A DNA stretch of 64,000 bases from Planctomycetota bacterium (GTDB lineage: Bacteria; Planctomycetota; JAJSAM01; JAJVHW01): positions 1-64,000 of the forward strand of contig JAIOPE010000063.1 of the NCBI GenBank assembly GCA_021414065.1. The letters run 5' to 3'. Below are positions 1 through 9,261 of this stretch, one piece after another. Every line of letters begins with the position of its first letter. Position 1 is the first letter of the stretch. Both the position numbers and the translations under genes were made by a program. The notes beneath the pieces were generated by a model. The model saw only the letters and a program-made list of their open reading frames with translations. It did not search any database and was not told the DNA's origin.

Positions 1-83
1 CTGTCCCGTTCGCGACTCGGGCCTACCTCGTCGGGGACGTCGCCACGAGCGCCCGGTCACCTGCTCCTCGGTCCGGCCCGGCC
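1..83 (-). repeat. Dispersed repeat, copy A
   Basis: Read on the minus strand, this stretch aligns without gaps to 23956-24038 (roughly 84% identity by eye) and in part to the block at 9121-9201. It runs off the left edge of the window. Shared landmarks are a ccgaggag segment, a gcgctcgtggcg segment and a gacgaggtaggc segment. All three copies lie between genes, which fits a non-coding dispersed element rather than a conserved gene. Confidence 0.7.
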
Positions 84-178
84 GCGATGGGCGCTGATGC
101 TCGACGCGGAGGGCGAACGTGCGTCGAGCCGTCCCCCCCCCGTGCCCCGGCACACGCCTTGCGCCCTGTCGCCGTACC

Positions 179-1768
179 ATGAAGCGACACACCTTCCTCT
201 CCAGTCTCCTCCTGGCCTCCGGCGCGCTCGCGTTGGGCTCGGTCCAGGCTCCCGCGCAGGCCGGCGCCGCCGGTTCCGCGCCTGCCGCTGACGCCGCGAA
301 GGGGCACGGGGTGACCTACCACGTGGCCACTCGCGAGGTCCGGACGCGGATGGCCCCGCGGGCGGCGAAGGTCGCCGCAGCGCCGGCCGTCCGCGCACGG
401 CCCGGCTTCCTTCCGCCCGCGCTCCGCGACCTGAACGAGGAGACCTTCCGCCCGCGCAAGGTGTTCGGGACCGACGACCGCTACCCCGTCTCCGACCCGA
501 CCGCGTACCCGTGGTCCACCGTCTGCAAGGTGTTCGCGCGGTTCCCCGACGGCACCCACGTCGAGGGCAGCGCGGTGCTCATCGGCGACGGCTTCGCGCT
601 CACCGCGGGCCACGTCGTCCACGACGCCGACTACGGCGGCTTCGCCGAGACGGTCGAGATCGTCCCGGCCTACGACTTCGGCGACGAACCGTTCGGCACA
701 CTCACCGCGACCGACGTGACCAGCTTCAACGGCTGGACCAGCGACCAGGACTACGACTACGACCTCGCGCTGCTCACGCTCGACGCGAAGTCGGGCGACC
801 AGACCGGATGGCTCGGCCTCGGCGCCTACGCCGACACCTACCTCGCGGGGCTCACCGTCAACACCGGCGGCTACCCCTCCGACCTCGACTCCGGCGACGC
901 GATGTACGGCGCGACCGGCACCGTCGAGCGCGTGCTGCCGGGCCAACTCCAGATGCGCGGGTCGATGGACGCCGCGCAGGGCCAGAGCGGCAGCGGCGTG
1001 TGGGTCCGGCGGGACGACGGACGCTACGTCGTCGGCGTCGTCTCCACCGAGACCAGCACCTACAACCAGGCGGCGCGCATCACCGGCACCGTCTACGACG
1101 CGCTCGCGTCGTGGATGGACGCGGCGGTCGGCGCCGACTTCACCGTGACCGCGCTCGCGGCGCCGATCCCGGCCGAGTTCCAGGCGCCGTACACCGGCTC
1201 CGCGTCCGTCACCGTCGCCAACGACGGTGCGGACGGCGACACCGTCGAAGTCTCGCTCGTCGCCCGCGACCTGCTCGGCGCGCGGACACTCGTCTCCCGT
1301 CGCGACGTCTACGTCGCCGGCGGCGACGAGCTCTCCGTGTCGCTGCCGATCGTGATCGGCGCGGGCTTCCGCGCGGGCAGTTTCGTCCTCGAGGCCGAGG
1401 TGAACGGCGACCGCGCGATCGCCGAGACCGACTACGACAACGACGTCCGCGTGGGCCCGAGCTTCGTCGTCCTCCCGGCGTTCGACGACCGCGCGTTCGG
1501 GCGCACCGCATACGACACCCTCGGCCCCGGGGGCGTCGCTCGCCACCGGATCGTCGTGCCGTCGGGGTTCCGTAACCTGAAGATGCTCCTCTCCGCTCCG
1601 GCCGGCGGCTACGCCGTCGTCACCCGGCCCGACGGAGTCCGGTCCACGGTCTCCGCGGGGCGGACCGTGCGAGTCGCCTCACAGGCCGGCACATGGCTCG
1701 TGGACATCCGCGCGCCGTCGAACCTGCGCCGCGAGCGGAGCTTCCAGTTCCGCATGTCGGACAGGTGA
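179..1768 (+). CDS. Secreted trypsin-like (V8/Glu-endopeptidase type) serine protease with C-terminal accessory domains
   Basis: A 529-residue exported protein. The N-terminus (MKRHTF, hydrophobic run, then AQAGAAG) is a signal peptide. The protease domain covers roughly residues 100-320 and shows all three catalytic residues: His145 in TAGHVV, Asp195 in YDYDLALL and Ser270 in GQSGSGVW. After it, about residues 335-445 look like a CARDB-type beta-sandwich often used for adhesion or substrate binding, followed by a small C-terminal beta domain. ATG at 179 is chosen because it places the signal peptide at the start; a longer in-frame extension to 119 has no signal. It would act outside the cytoplasm or in the periplasm. 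Substrate is unknown. Neighbours do not form an obvious pathway. Confidence 0.9.
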   Translation: MKRHTFLSSLLLASGALALGSVQAPAQAGAAGSAPAADAAKGHGVTYHVATREVRTRMAPRAAKVAAAPAVRARPGFLPPALRDLNEETFRPRKVFGTDDRYPVSDPTAYPWSTVCKVFARFPDGTHVEGSAVLIGDGFALTAGHVVHDADYGGFAETVEIVPAYDFGDEPFGTLTATDVTSFNGWTSDQDYDYDLALLTLDAKSGDQTGWLGLGAYADTYLAGLTVNTGGYPSDLDSGDAMYGATGTVERVLPGQLQMRGSMDAAQGQSGSGVWVRRDDGRYVVGVVSTETSTYNQAARITGTVYDALASWMDAAVGADFTVTALAAPIPAEFQAPYTGSASVTVANDGADGDTVEVSLVARDLLGARTLVSRRDVYVAGGDELSVSLPIVIGAGFRAGSFVLEAEVNGDRAIAETDYDNDVRVGPSFVVLPAFDDRAFGRTAYDTLGPGGVARHRIVVPSGFRNLKMLLSAPAGGYAVVTRPDGVRSTVSAGRTVRVASQAGTWLVDIRAPSNLRRERSFQFRMSDR

Positions 1769-1809
1769 CGTTGCACGATCGGTGACGGTCCCCCGGGCGG
1801 CGGGGTAGC

Positions 1810-2499
1810 GTGACGCAGATGCGCACGCACCTCGCCGCCTTCGTCGTTTCGCTCGTCGCCCTGCCGCTGACCGGGTGCGCGTCCGCCCACGTGGCGCCGT
1901 CGTCCGACCTCGCCGAAGTCGTCGGGCGGATGGCCGGCACGTTCTCCAGCCGCGCGCAGCACGACGCCGCGCCGGACGACTACTTCGACATCCGCCTGGT
2001 GATGGTCCCCGTGTGGACGGACCGCGACGACGGGCCGTGGCTCTACGTCGAGCAGGCGATCGCGCAGAACGTCGCGAAACCGTACCGCCAGCGCGTCTAC
2101 CACCTTCGCAGCGAGGGCGCGGGCCGTGTGGTGAGCGACGTGTTCACGCTCCCCGGGGACCCGCTCCAGTTCAAGGCGACGTGGCTCGAGGAGAAGGCCC
2201 TCTGCTGCATCAAGCCCGAGGATCTGACGCCGCGCGCCGGGTGCTCGATCCACATGACCCGCCGCGAGGACTCCGCCTGGGTCGGCTCGACCGACGGCAA
2301 GGGCTGCGCCAGCGACCTCCGCGGGGCGTCGTACGCCGAGTCGCGCGTCACCCTGACGGACGGTCTTCTCGATGCGTGGGACCAGGGCTTCGACGCCACC
2401 GGCGGCCAGGTCTGGGGCCCGACGAAGGGGCCGTACCACTTCGTTCGGGTGTCGCCCGCGCCGCCCGCCGCCGAGCCTGCGCAGGCTCCGCGCGAGTGA
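1810..2499 (+). CDS. CpcT/CpeT-like family lipoprotein
   Basis: About 229 residues from GTG 1810, or 226 from ATG 1819. The N-terminus is a lipoprotein signal with lipobox LTGC near residue 20, so the mature protein is probably membrane anchored. The body matches the CpcT/CpeT fold seen in cyanobacterial phycobilin lyases and in many non-phototroph homologues: a DYFDIRLVMVPVW segment, GPWLYVEQA, KPYRQRVYHL, a Cys-containing GCSIHM strand, and a GSTDGKGCASDLRGASY stretch near the C-terminal third. In a bacterium without phycobilisomes the ligand is unknown and a lyase function should not be assumed. It lies 41 bp after the protease gene on the same strand, so joint transcription is possible. 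Confidence 0.85.
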   Translation: MTQMRTHLAAFVVSLVALPLTGCASAHVAPSSDLAEVVGRMAGTFSSRAQHDAAPDDYFDIRLVMVPVWTDRDDGPWLYVEQAIAQNVAKPYRQRVYHLRSEGAGRVVSDVFTLPGDPLQFKATWLEEKALCCIKPEDLTPRAGCSIHMTRREDSAWVGSTDGKGCASDLRGASYAESRVTLTDGLLDAWDQGFDATGGQVWGPTKGPYHFVRVSPAPPAAEPAQAPRE

Positions 2500-2540
2500 A
2501 TCCGAACAACTTGTCGCAGCGTCAGGCTCGAAAGTCGTAT

Positions 2541-2604
2541 CTGCGGTGCGGTTCGAGGAACGGTACAATATGAGGCTGGACACGGAGGGCGTTCGATCCC
2601 TCCC
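2541..2604 (+). promoter_or_regulatory. Candidate promoter and leader hairpin of the propeller gene
   Basis: A TACAAT hexamer at 2564-2569 resembles a sigma70 -10 box; the upstream -35 is weak. Downstream, GGAGGG and CCCTCC (about 2585-2604) can pair into a small leader hairpin before the Shine-Dalgarno-like GAGG near 2653. Support is by motif only. Confidence 0.3.
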
Positions 2605-2664
2605 CTCAGCTTCGTCACGCCGTTCGTGACCGTGCGATCGAACCCGTATCTTGAGGACACACCC

Positions 2665-5600
2665 ATGACCAAGCACACTCCCCTCTGGCTCACGCTCGGC
2701 GCCGTCGCCACGGCGTTCGCCGCCTTTGCGCTCGTCGCCGCCGACACGGCCGACGCCGGCCGCGGGCGCGTGAAGGGCCGCGGACGTCGCCACCGCTTCT
2801 TCTCGGCGCAAGCGCCGTCGAAGGGCCGCACGCCGGCGACCGACGCGAATGGCGCAGCGGCAGGCGCTTCGCGCGACGTCGCGGGCGCGGCCGTCGAAGG
2901 GCCGGGGCGGAAGAACACGCTCGAGGGCGGCACGGCCATCGTGCTCTCGGCCACGCGTGCGCTCGTCGCCAACCCGTACCGCGGGCTTGCGATCGTGGAC
3001 GTCACGAACCCGGACGCGCCGTCGGTGATCGGCTCCGTCGTGCTCGACGGTTCCGCCGACCGCGTGTTCGTCTCCGGCACGACGGCGCTCGTCGTCTCGC
3101 GATCGACCGACGCTGCGGGCGGCACGACGAGGGTCATCGCGGTTGATCTGTCCGACGAGGCGGCTCCCGAGGTGACCGGCGACGTCTCCGTCGCGGGCGA
3201 CCTGCTCGACGTCTCGCAGTCGGGCGGCGAGCTCGTGCTCGTCACGACGTCGTTCAGCTACGCGATGTACGCCGACGCGCCGACGGCCGGCCCCGGTGCC
3301 GACGCTGGCGGCAACCCCGGCGGCGCGAACGGCGGCACGCCCGCCGGCGACTACGTGAACGCGGCCGACAACGGCATGGTCCCGCCGGGCGCGCCGCGCA
3401 AGTCGGCCCGCGGGGCGCAGCAGGGCGACATGCTCCCCGGCTTCTGGTTCCCGTGGGGCGGCGACGGCAAGGTCCGCGTCGCGCGGATCGGCCAGGACGG
3501 AACCGGCGCCCCGGTCGTGCACGGCGAGGCCGCGTACGACGGGACGGTACTCGCTCAGGCGATCTCCGGCGACACCGCGGTGCTCGTCCTCGACCGCCGC
3601 GCAACGTACTACCCCGGCGGCCCCGTCTACATCATGGGCAACACGCCGGGCGCGTCCGGCGGCGATCCGACGAACCCCGGCGTGCCGTTCAGCGCGGGCA
3701 CGATCGACCTCGTCGTGGTGGACGCGAGCGCGGCGCCGGCCGAGGCGGGCCGCACCGCGATGAACGACATCTCCGGCGTCGGGCGTCTCGACGTCACGGG
3801 CGGCGTCGCGCGTCTCCTCGCCTGGGCGAACGACGGATCGTCGGTCCTCAAGACGTTCTCGCTCGCGGGCGGCGTGCCCTCGGCGCTCGGCTCCGCGGCC
3901 CTCGCCGCGTGGCCCGAGTCCACCGCGTTCACGGCCGACCGCCTCGCCTTCACGACGACCACGTGGAACTACACCGGCGATCCGACGAACCCCGACGGCA
4001 CGAAGGGCAACACGCTCCCGGCCGGCGGCGTCCGCGCCGAGCCGACCGTCTCGACGACGCTCACGGTGGTCGATCTCGCCGACGCGTCGAACCCCGTCGT
4101 GGGCGGCGCGGCCGACCTCGCCCCGGGCTGGGTCGTCTCGCTCGTCCCCGCGAGTGCGGACGTCGTCGCCACGACCTCGGAGTGGGCGAACGAGACGCAG
4201 ACGACGCACCTCGAGCGCGTGAACCTCACCGACGCATCGGCCCCGGCCGTCACGGCCTCGGCGTCGTTCGACGGCTCCTGGTATGCGTCGCCGAACCCCG
4301 CTTCATCGACGGGCGACCTGCTCCTCCTCCAGGGCGGTGCCGTCAACGCCGACGGCGCGTGGAATCCCCAGGCGCTTCCGGTTTCACTCGCTGACGGCGG
4401 CGTCGCAGTGGGCGCCCCCTTCGACGCGACGTGGATCGCCGCCTCCGCCTGGAGCGCGCCGATCCTCGCCCTCGGCTCGGCCGACACGCTGAAGCTCGTG
4501 GACCTCACGGACCTGCAGAACCCTGTGCAGCGCGGCTCCGTGCGCCTCGCGGTGAACGTTGCCGACCTCGCGGTCGTGAGCGACTCCGCCGCCGCGTGCC
4601 TCGTCACCGACTGGGTCGGCGGAACGATCGAGATCCGCACGGTCTCGCTTCCCGAGGCCGACGCTCTGAAACCGCTCGACACCGTCACGCTCGGCACGGG
4701 CGACGCCCGCCTCTTCCGCGACGGCTCGATGCTCTACGTGCTCTCGACGAACTGGTCCACCGGCCGAGGCGACCTCACGGTCGTCGATGCGTCGGACCCG
4801 TCGCACCTCGCCGTGCGCGGGTCGCTCGACCTCGCGAGCTACCCGGGCCAGGCGTTCGTCGTGAACGGCGCGATGGTCCTCGTCCGCGAGGCGTGGAGCC
4901 TCGTCGAGACGAACGAAACGACCGGCAAGCGCAACGCGATCTCCGACCCGTTCGGCCGTTGCCACACCGGCTGGCTCCGTGACGAGCTCTCGGCCGTGAT
5001 CGACATCGTGGACCTGTCGAACCCCGATGCACCCCGCGCCGCCCGTCGCAAGCGCGTTCGCTGGGACGCGTCCGGTGAAGCCATGCTCCGCGGCAACAGC
5101 CTCTACGTGCCGTCGTACCAGTGGGGCCCGCCGTCGCCCGACGGCTACGATCAGGTCGCCTACGGCATCCGGGAGATCGACCTCACCGATCCGCTCGCGG
5201 CGCGCGTTGGGCCGCTCAGGGAAGTTCCTGGTTCGCTCGCTGCGGCGACGGACGAAGCCGGCCGCGTGCTCACCGTCTCCTACGGATACGACGACACGAC
5301 CGGCGTGTTCGACGCGACGCTCCAACTCGTGGATCTCCGCTCCACCGACTGGCGCACGCGCGTCGTCGCGGGACGCCGCCTCTCCGGCACGCCGGGCGCG
5401 GTCGTCGCGGGCGATGGCCAGGCGTACGTTGCCACGGAGTCGTGGAACCAGGCCACCGGGTCGTCGGAGTTCGAGCTCGCGGCGCTCTCGCTCGCGGACC
5501 TGAACGTGTCGTCCACGCAGGACCGCACGCGGTCCGGGTGGGGCGGCACGATCTCCGGCAACCACCTGTTCCTCCGGAGCTGGGGCTGGACCGGCTCGAT

Positions 5601-5754
5601 CGACGCGTACAGCCTGGCTGACGCTGCGCACCCGGCGCTCGCGGCCACGGCGGAGGTTGACGGCGTCGGCACGTCGATCGGCGTGGCGGGCGGCAAGGCG
5701 TTCGTGCCGGCCGGTTACCGCGGCGTCCTGAGCTTCGACCTGATCACCCGGTAA
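2665..5754 (+). CDS. Secreted beta-propeller (LVIVD-type repeat) protein
   Basis: A 1029-residue exported protein. ATG 2665 follows a GAGG ribosome-binding site and begins a signal peptide (MTKHTP, hydrophobic core, ADTADAG). The body is built of repeating blades ending in short units such as LAIVDVTNPDAPSVIGS, VVDLADASNPVVGGA, LVDLTDLQNPVQRGS and IVDLSNPDAPRAA, the signature of LVIVD/secreted beta-propeller proteins. Residues 30-85 are a basic, low-complexity linker, and a Gly/Asn/Pro-rich insertion lies near residues 210-265. No catalytic motif is visible. Likely a large extracellular binding or scaffold protein. It is followed by a strong terminator, so it is probably the last gene of its transcript. 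Confidence 0.88.
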   Translation: MTKHTPLWLTLGAVATAFAAFALVAADTADAGRGRVKGRGRRHRFFSAQAPSKGRTPATDANGAAAGASRDVAGAAVEGPGRKNTLEGGTAIVLSATRALVANPYRGLAIVDVTNPDAPSVIGSVVLDGSADRVFVSGTTALVVSRSTDAAGGTTRVIAVDLSDEAAPEVTGDVSVAGDLLDVSQSGGELVLVTTSFSYAMYADAPTAGPGADAGGNPGGANGGTPAGDYVNAADNGMVPPGAPRKSARGAQQGDMLPGFWFPWGGDGKVRVARIGQDGTGAPVVHGEAAYDGTVLAQAISGDTAVLVLDRRATYYPGGPVYIMGNTPGASGGDPTNPGVPFSAGTIDLVVVDASAAPAEAGRTAMNDISGVGRLDVTGGVARLLAWANDGSSVLKTFSLAGGVPSALGSAALAAWPESTAFTADRLAFTTTTWNYTGDPTNPDGTKGNTLPAGGVRAEPTVSTTLTVVDLADASNPVVGGAADLAPGWVVSLVPASADVVATTSEWANETQTTHLERVNLTDASAPAVTASASFDGSWYASPNPASSTGDLLLLQGGAVNADGAWNPQALPVSLADGGVAVGAPFDATWIAASAWSAPILALGSADTLKLVDLTDLQNPVQRGSVRLAVNVADLAVVSDSAAACLVTDWVGGTIEIRTVSLPEADALKPLDTVTLGTGDARLFRDGSMLYVLSTNWSTGRGDLTVVDASDPSHLAVRGSLDLASYPGQAFVVNGAMVLVREAWSLVETNETTGKRNAISDPFGRCHTGWLRDELSAVIDIVDLSNPDAPRAARRKRVRWDASGEAMLRGNSLYVPSYQWGPPSPDGYDQVAYGIREIDLTDPLAARVGPLREVPGSLAAATDEAGRVLTVSYGYDDTTGVFDATLQLVDLRSTDWRTRVVAGRRLSGTPGAVVAGDGQAYVATESWNQATGSSEFELAALSLADLNVSSTQDRTRSGWGGTISGNHLFLRSWGWTGSIDAYSLADAAHPALAATAEVDGVGTSIGVAGGKAFVPAGYRGVLSFDLITR

Positions 5755-5774
5755 GACGTTCGGATCATCGGTAC

Positions 5775-5816
5775 ACCGCGGTGCGGGGCCCACGCCCCGC
5801 ACCGCGGTCTCGTTTT
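5775..5816 (+). terminator. Rho-independent terminator after the propeller gene
   Basis: Perfect 15-bp stem (5775-5789 with 5794-5808), four-base loop, and a CGTTTT tail. It begins 20 bp after the stop codon. Confidence 0.85.
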
Positions 5817-6031
5817 GGTCGCTTCCAGCGAGCCCGGATCGCGCGCGTGGGTTCGGCGCGGTGGGGAGTCACCGGGCGACGCACTTGAGAGCACGCGACG
5901 ACGACACGCGTCGGCAGCGTCTGCGAAGGACCGGACGCGGCGCACCCGCCTCCCTCAAGTCCCGCCTGTCCGGTTCCCGATCCGGAACTCGACGGACATG
6001 GACGGTCCATGGCCGAGACCGGAGCGGACTC

Positions 6032-7789
6032 ATGGTGAACTGCGCGGCTTGCGGACGCTGGGGCGGTCGGGCGGGTGAGCCTTGTCCGCACTGCGGCGCG
6101 TCGCCGCGGCGGAAGGCGCCGAACGCCCCGCCGGTCCCGTCGCCCAAGTCCGACCCGCTCGGGTTCGTTGACGAGCTTCTCACCGACGACCCGGCCCCGG
6201 CTGCTCCGATCCTCGCTCCGATGGACCAGTCGCAGCGCACGCCGTCCACGCAGGAGTTCGAACGCTGGTACTCAGCGCTCGACGCCTCGCCGGTGTTCTC
6301 CGGTGAGCAGGGCGTGATGCCCCAGCGTCCGCCGGTCGTTGCGCGGACGGCCACCTCGGCGCCGCTCGACGCGTTGGACACCGAAGGCGTCGGCGAACTC
6401 TCGGGGATCCCGACGGTGGCGCCGATCGTCGCTCCTGTCGTCACGCCGATGCACGCGCCGATCGTCGAACCGATCTCCGGACCGGTCACGCTGAACCCGA
6501 TCGGCGGCCACGACGAGTTGCGCGCTCGCGACGACCGCGGCCTCGACATCGTCGCATCGTTCGAGGTGCCTTCGGCGCCGTGCGACGACGAACCGATGGT
6601 CAACCTGCTCGTCACGATCGAGCCGTCGGGCTCGTCGCCGCTCGACGCCGCAGCCGGCCCGGTCGCGCACGTGATCCTGGCCCTCGACGTCTCGGCCAGC
6701 ATGAACCGGACCGACAAGTACCCGCTCCTCACCGAGGCGCTCGCGGGGATGCTCTACGACCTGAAGCGCCCCGGTGCCCCGGACGTCCTGCTCTCCGTCG
6801 TCCTCTACGCCTACGGCGCGGAGACGATCTTCCGCGACCGCCCGGCGTCGCAGATCGACCCGCGCGAGGTGCTGCGCGACATCGACCGATCGAAGCTCCG
6901 CTTCGGCCGCTACACCGACATGGTGGGGGCGCTGCAGCGCGCGGGACGCATCGCGTACGACCAGGTGCAGCGCAACAAGGCCATGCCCGTGCGCGTCTGC
7001 ATCCTGACCGACGGCCGACCGCAGGACATGGCGGGGACGATGAAGATCGTCCAGACCCTCCGCAAGCTCCCGGTGGACATCGACGCGCTGGCCTTCGGCA
7101 AGGACGCTGACGTTCCGGCGATGCAGGAACTCGTCCAGGGCGGCCGTGGCGGCACGGTCAAGCAGGTTCGCTCCGACACGATCGGCGAGGCGTTCGGCCG
7201 GATCGCGGAGACCGCTGCGCACGTGATCACGAACCGGGCGATGTTCGAGTTCGAACTGCGCCAGGGTGTGGTGGGCGGGTCGGCGTTCCGGTACCGCCCC
7301 GCGCGGCACCGCTACGGCGACACTGCGTTCGACGCCGACGGCGTCTTCCGCACCGACCTGGGCACGCTCGAGGCCGGGCGTCGCTACTCGCTCTTCTTCC
7401 AGCTCCGGCTCCCGTCGGACCGCGGCCTCGAGACCGAGGTCGGTCGCATCACGGTGCGTCTGCCCGGACACGGCGGGGCCGTGCCGTTCGAGTCGTTCGT
7501 GTCGATCCCGCGACACCACGGACACCACGCGTTCGCTCCGGACCGCGAGGTCCAGGCCGCGCGCGACGTTCTCGCGGCGCTCGGCGCCGCCGACCCTAAG
7601 GACCAGCTCCGGGCGTTGCGCACGCGGCGGAAGATGTACGAGGACGAGCGCCGCGACCCGGCGCTCCTCGACGCGATCGACCGCGCCATCGACGAACTCG
7701 AGTCGCACGGCAATCTCGACGGACTCCCCCGCGACACGCAGGCGGCGATCCTCTCGCACACCTGCACCGTCGGCGGCCTCCGCCGCTGA
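6032..7789 (+). CDS. Zinc-ribbon plus von Willebrand factor A (VWA) domain protein
   Basis: 585 residues, no signal peptide. The N-terminus carries a four-cysteine zinc ribbon (C4-x2-C7 and C17-x2-C20), then a Pro-rich disordered linker to about residue 190 with repeated APIVAP/APIVEP units. The VWA domain starts near residue 215 with the MIDAS motif DVSAS (Asp at about 219) and includes a later TDG turn, so metal-ion-dependent ligand binding is plausible. The C-terminal 200 residues resemble the tail of bacterial VWA proteins of the TerY/YfbK kind. ATG 6032 is preferred because the upstream in-frame sequence is low-complexity and precedes the zinc ribbon. Probably a cytoplasmic assembly or stress protein; partner unknown. 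Confidence 0.85.
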   Translation: MVNCAACGRWGGRAGEPCPHCGASPRRKAPNAPPVPSPKSDPLGFVDELLTDDPAPAAPILAPMDQSQRTPSTQEFERWYSALDASPVFSGEQGVMPQRPPVVARTATSAPLDALDTEGVGELSGIPTVAPIVAPVVTPMHAPIVEPISGPVTLNPIGGHDELRARDDRGLDIVASFEVPSAPCDDEPMVNLLVTIEPSGSSPLDAAAGPVAHVILALDVSASMNRTDKYPLLTEALAGMLYDLKRPGAPDVLLSVVLYAYGAETIFRDRPASQIDPREVLRDIDRSKLRFGRYTDMVGALQRAGRIAYDQVQRNKAMPVRVCILTDGRPQDMAGTMKIVQTLRKLPVDIDALAFGKDADVPAMQELVQGGRGGTVKQVRSDTIGEAFGRIAETAAHVITNRAMFEFELRQGVVGGSAFRYRPARHRYGDTAFDADGVFRTDLGTLEAGRRYSLFFQLRLPSDRGLETEVGRITVRLPGHGGAVPFESFVSIPRHHGHHAFAPDREVQAARDVLAALGAADPKDQLRALRTRRKMYEDERRDPALLDAIDRAIDELESHGNLDGLPRDTQAAILSHTCTVGGLRR

Positions 7790-7834
7790 AACTCCGAGAC
7801 GGAAGCGCGGAGCGCTGCCGTCTCGGAGTTTCAG
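7786..7834. terminator. Long perfect hairpin overlapping the VWA stop codon
   Basis: Two 17-base arms (7786-7802 and 7818-7834) pair perfectly around a 15-base loop. The stop codon of the VWA gene sits inside the left arm. There is no T tract, so it may be a rho-independent-like stop, an RNA 3' end stabiliser or both. Confidence 0.6.
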
Positions 7835-7953
7835 GTGTGGAGGGCAGCCAGTGGGCGCGCTTGTGCGCGCCACCTCGTCGGGCGGCCCGAAGGCCCTTGT
7901 GGGCCTCCGTTCAGTGCGCGCGCCGCGGCGGGTCCTCGTCCTTCTCGCGCCCC

Positions 7954-7982
7954 GGGGACGGTCCCCACAAGCTCACAAACTC
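7954..7982 (+). repeat. REP-like palindromic repeat, copy 1
   Basis: A GGGGACGGTCCCC palindrome followed by a conserved ACAA..CTCACAAACTC tail, 29 bp. The same unit recurs at 24047-24075 (inverted), 27381-27409 and 27691-27720 (inverted). All four are intergenic. The surrounding 7835-7999 is GC-rich with no convincing gene. Confidence 0.75.
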
Positions 7983-7999
7983 CGATCCGCAGCGACGCG

Positions 8000-8164
8000 A
8001 TGGGACGTCCCGCGTACGATGCGCTCCACCGTCTGCTCCATGCGAAGGACGACGACCCGATCGTGAACCGGACCTGCGACAGCCTCAGCCGGGTGCTCAC
8101 GGAAGTCCACGAGCCCCGATCCGTCGTCGGTGCCGAGGGTGGGAGGCGCCGAACGTGGGCGTGA
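8000..8164 (+). CDS. Small hypothetical protein (54 aa)
   Basis: Starts ATG 8000, MGRPAYDALHRLLHAKDD, and stops in a GTGA overlap with the next ORF at 8161. The composition is amphipathic and varied, unlike the low-complexity shadow frames nearby, and the overlap pattern matches the translational coupling used elsewhere in the window. No family recognised and no clear ribosome-binding site, so this is a tentative gene. Confidence 0.4.
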   Translation: MGRPAYDALHRLLHAKDDDPIVNRTCDSLSRVLTEVHEPRSVVGAEGGRRRTWA

Positions 8165-8577
8165 TCGGAGTGGGACGTCCTCACGCGGCCGCGGGCGCCT
8201 GGACCCGGTGGCTGGTGTTGGCGGCCCTCGGAGTGTTGGTCGTCGGCGCGGTGGTGCAGAGCCGTTGCCCCGGGCCGAGCGTCCCGCCGTCCGAGTTCTG
8301 GATTCGCGAGGGTGACAGCCGACTTCACGATCGCCCGGCGGGCGAGGTGATCTGCAGCGACTGGGTAGTCGCCCTCGTGCGTTCCGACACGATCGGCGAC
8401 ACGATCGGGATCTTGTCCAGCGCTCGCACGATGACGACGCTGGTTTGGGACGCACGATATCGCCTGGGTCTGTACCGCCGGGGCGAGCTCCGCGACGAGG
8501 AGGTCCACGGCACGGTCAGGTACCGGTTGGTGCGGAGAGAGCTGCACGACGGCGTGGCGTGGACACTGTGTCGATGA
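8161..8577 (+). CDS. Hypothetical single-pass membrane protein
   Basis: 138 residues from GTG 8161; GTG 8155 is an alternative. One transmembrane or uncleaved signal segment (WLVLAALGVLVVGAVV) lies near residues 15-35 and the remainder is a soluble domain with two cysteines, presumably outside the cytoplasm. The start overlaps the preceding small ORF by GTGA, which is why I prefer it. I do not recognise a family. Its coupling to two or three tiny ORFs suggests a small operon of unknown role. Confidence 0.5.
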   Translation: MIGVGRPHAAAGAWTRWLVLAALGVLVVGAVVQSRCPGPSVPPSEFWIREGDSRLHDRPAGEVICSDWVVALVRSDTIGDTIGILSSARTMTTLVWDARYRLGLYRRGELRDEEVHGTVRYRLVRRELHDGVAWTLCR

Positions 8578-8690
8578 GTTCCAGCCGACGGCGCGCAGGC
8601 CGCGTTCCCGGCCGGGAGACGGGGCCCTGGCGCGGCGGTGCGGCGGGGCGGAGAACTGCTCGAGTCAGCCTGACCCAGGAGGCGGCGTGA
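8573..8690 (+). CDS. Possible 38-aa coupled ORF
   Basis: Begins with ATGA over the stop of the 8161 gene and ends with GTGA over the start of the 8687 gene, so it exactly bridges the two. The peptide is Arg/Gly-rich and matches nothing I know. It may be a translated linker or a chance frame; the only support is the two overlaps and a downstream AGGAGG inside it that probably serves the next gene. Confidence 0.2.
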
Positions 8691-9064
8691 GAAGCCGGAG
8701 ACTCACGGCAGTCACGGCAAGTGCCACGACCGCGGTCCTTCTTCTCGTCGCGGCAGCGACTTGCAGGCACCGTGGTGATTCAGTGCCCCTACGGTCACTC
8801 TACGACGTCACGTCGCGCTCTCTTCGAGCCTGCGATGGGAGCCCAATGGGTGGTGTGACGGTTGTGCGCCAAGAGGAAATCGACGACTGCATTGGCGTGG
8901 CGTACTTCCCGTCAACCGTCGAGTACTACTGGCACAGACTCACCCGCCGCAGGGCTGAGTGTTACGGGTTCTTCGAGATCGACAACGGTCGGCTCGTCCC
9001 CGGAACGGTCATGGTGGAGCAGGACGGTCAGTTCAGTTCGGTCTCGGACTTTCGCGTTCGCTAA
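8687..9064 (+). CDS. Hypothetical exported protein (125 aa)
   Basis: GTG 8687 follows an AGGAGG ribosome-binding site four to five bases upstream, a strong start signal. The N-terminus is a signal peptide (basic RSRR, hydrophobic AVLLLVAAAT) with a cysteine at about residue 26 that could be lipidated. The mature part of about 95 residues has two or three cysteines and several aromatic residues. No family recognised. It is the last gene of the small coupled group that begins at 8000. Confidence 0.6.
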   Translation: MRSRRLTAVTASATTAVLLLVAAATCRHRGDSVPLRSLYDVTSRSLRACDGSPMGGVTVVRQEEIDDCIGVAYFPSTVEYYWHRLTRRRAECYGFFEIDNGRLVPGTVMVEQDGQFSSVSDFRVR

Positions 9065-9120
9065 CCCACCCCCTGGAACGGCGACCCAGGGGCCGCGAGG
9101 GCACACGAGGCATGGAGCCT

Positions 9121-9201
9121 CGCGACGCGCATCCGCGGAGCAGAGCGGCCGCGCCCGTCCGAGGAGCCGGAGACGCGGCACTCGCAGCGGCGTTCCCGGC
9201 G
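9121..9201 (+). repeat. Dispersed repeat, copy C
   Basis: Aligns without gaps to 23930-24010, sharing the segments gcgacgcgc, ccgcggagcagagcggcc and gcggcgttccc. It fills the gap between the 125-aa protein and the end of glyA; no gene is seen in 9065-9261. Confidence 0.7.
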
Positions 9202-9261
9202 CCCGGCGGCCCGCGTGAGCGGGCGCCGGTCGCGATCGCGACACCGTTCGGGCGGCGCTGC

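Noticed and set aside
1609-4209. 866-residue minus-strand frame over the CpcT-like and propeller genes
   Set aside because: Shadow frame; the plus-strand proteins have signal peptides, repeats and family motifs while this one is Arg-rich with none.
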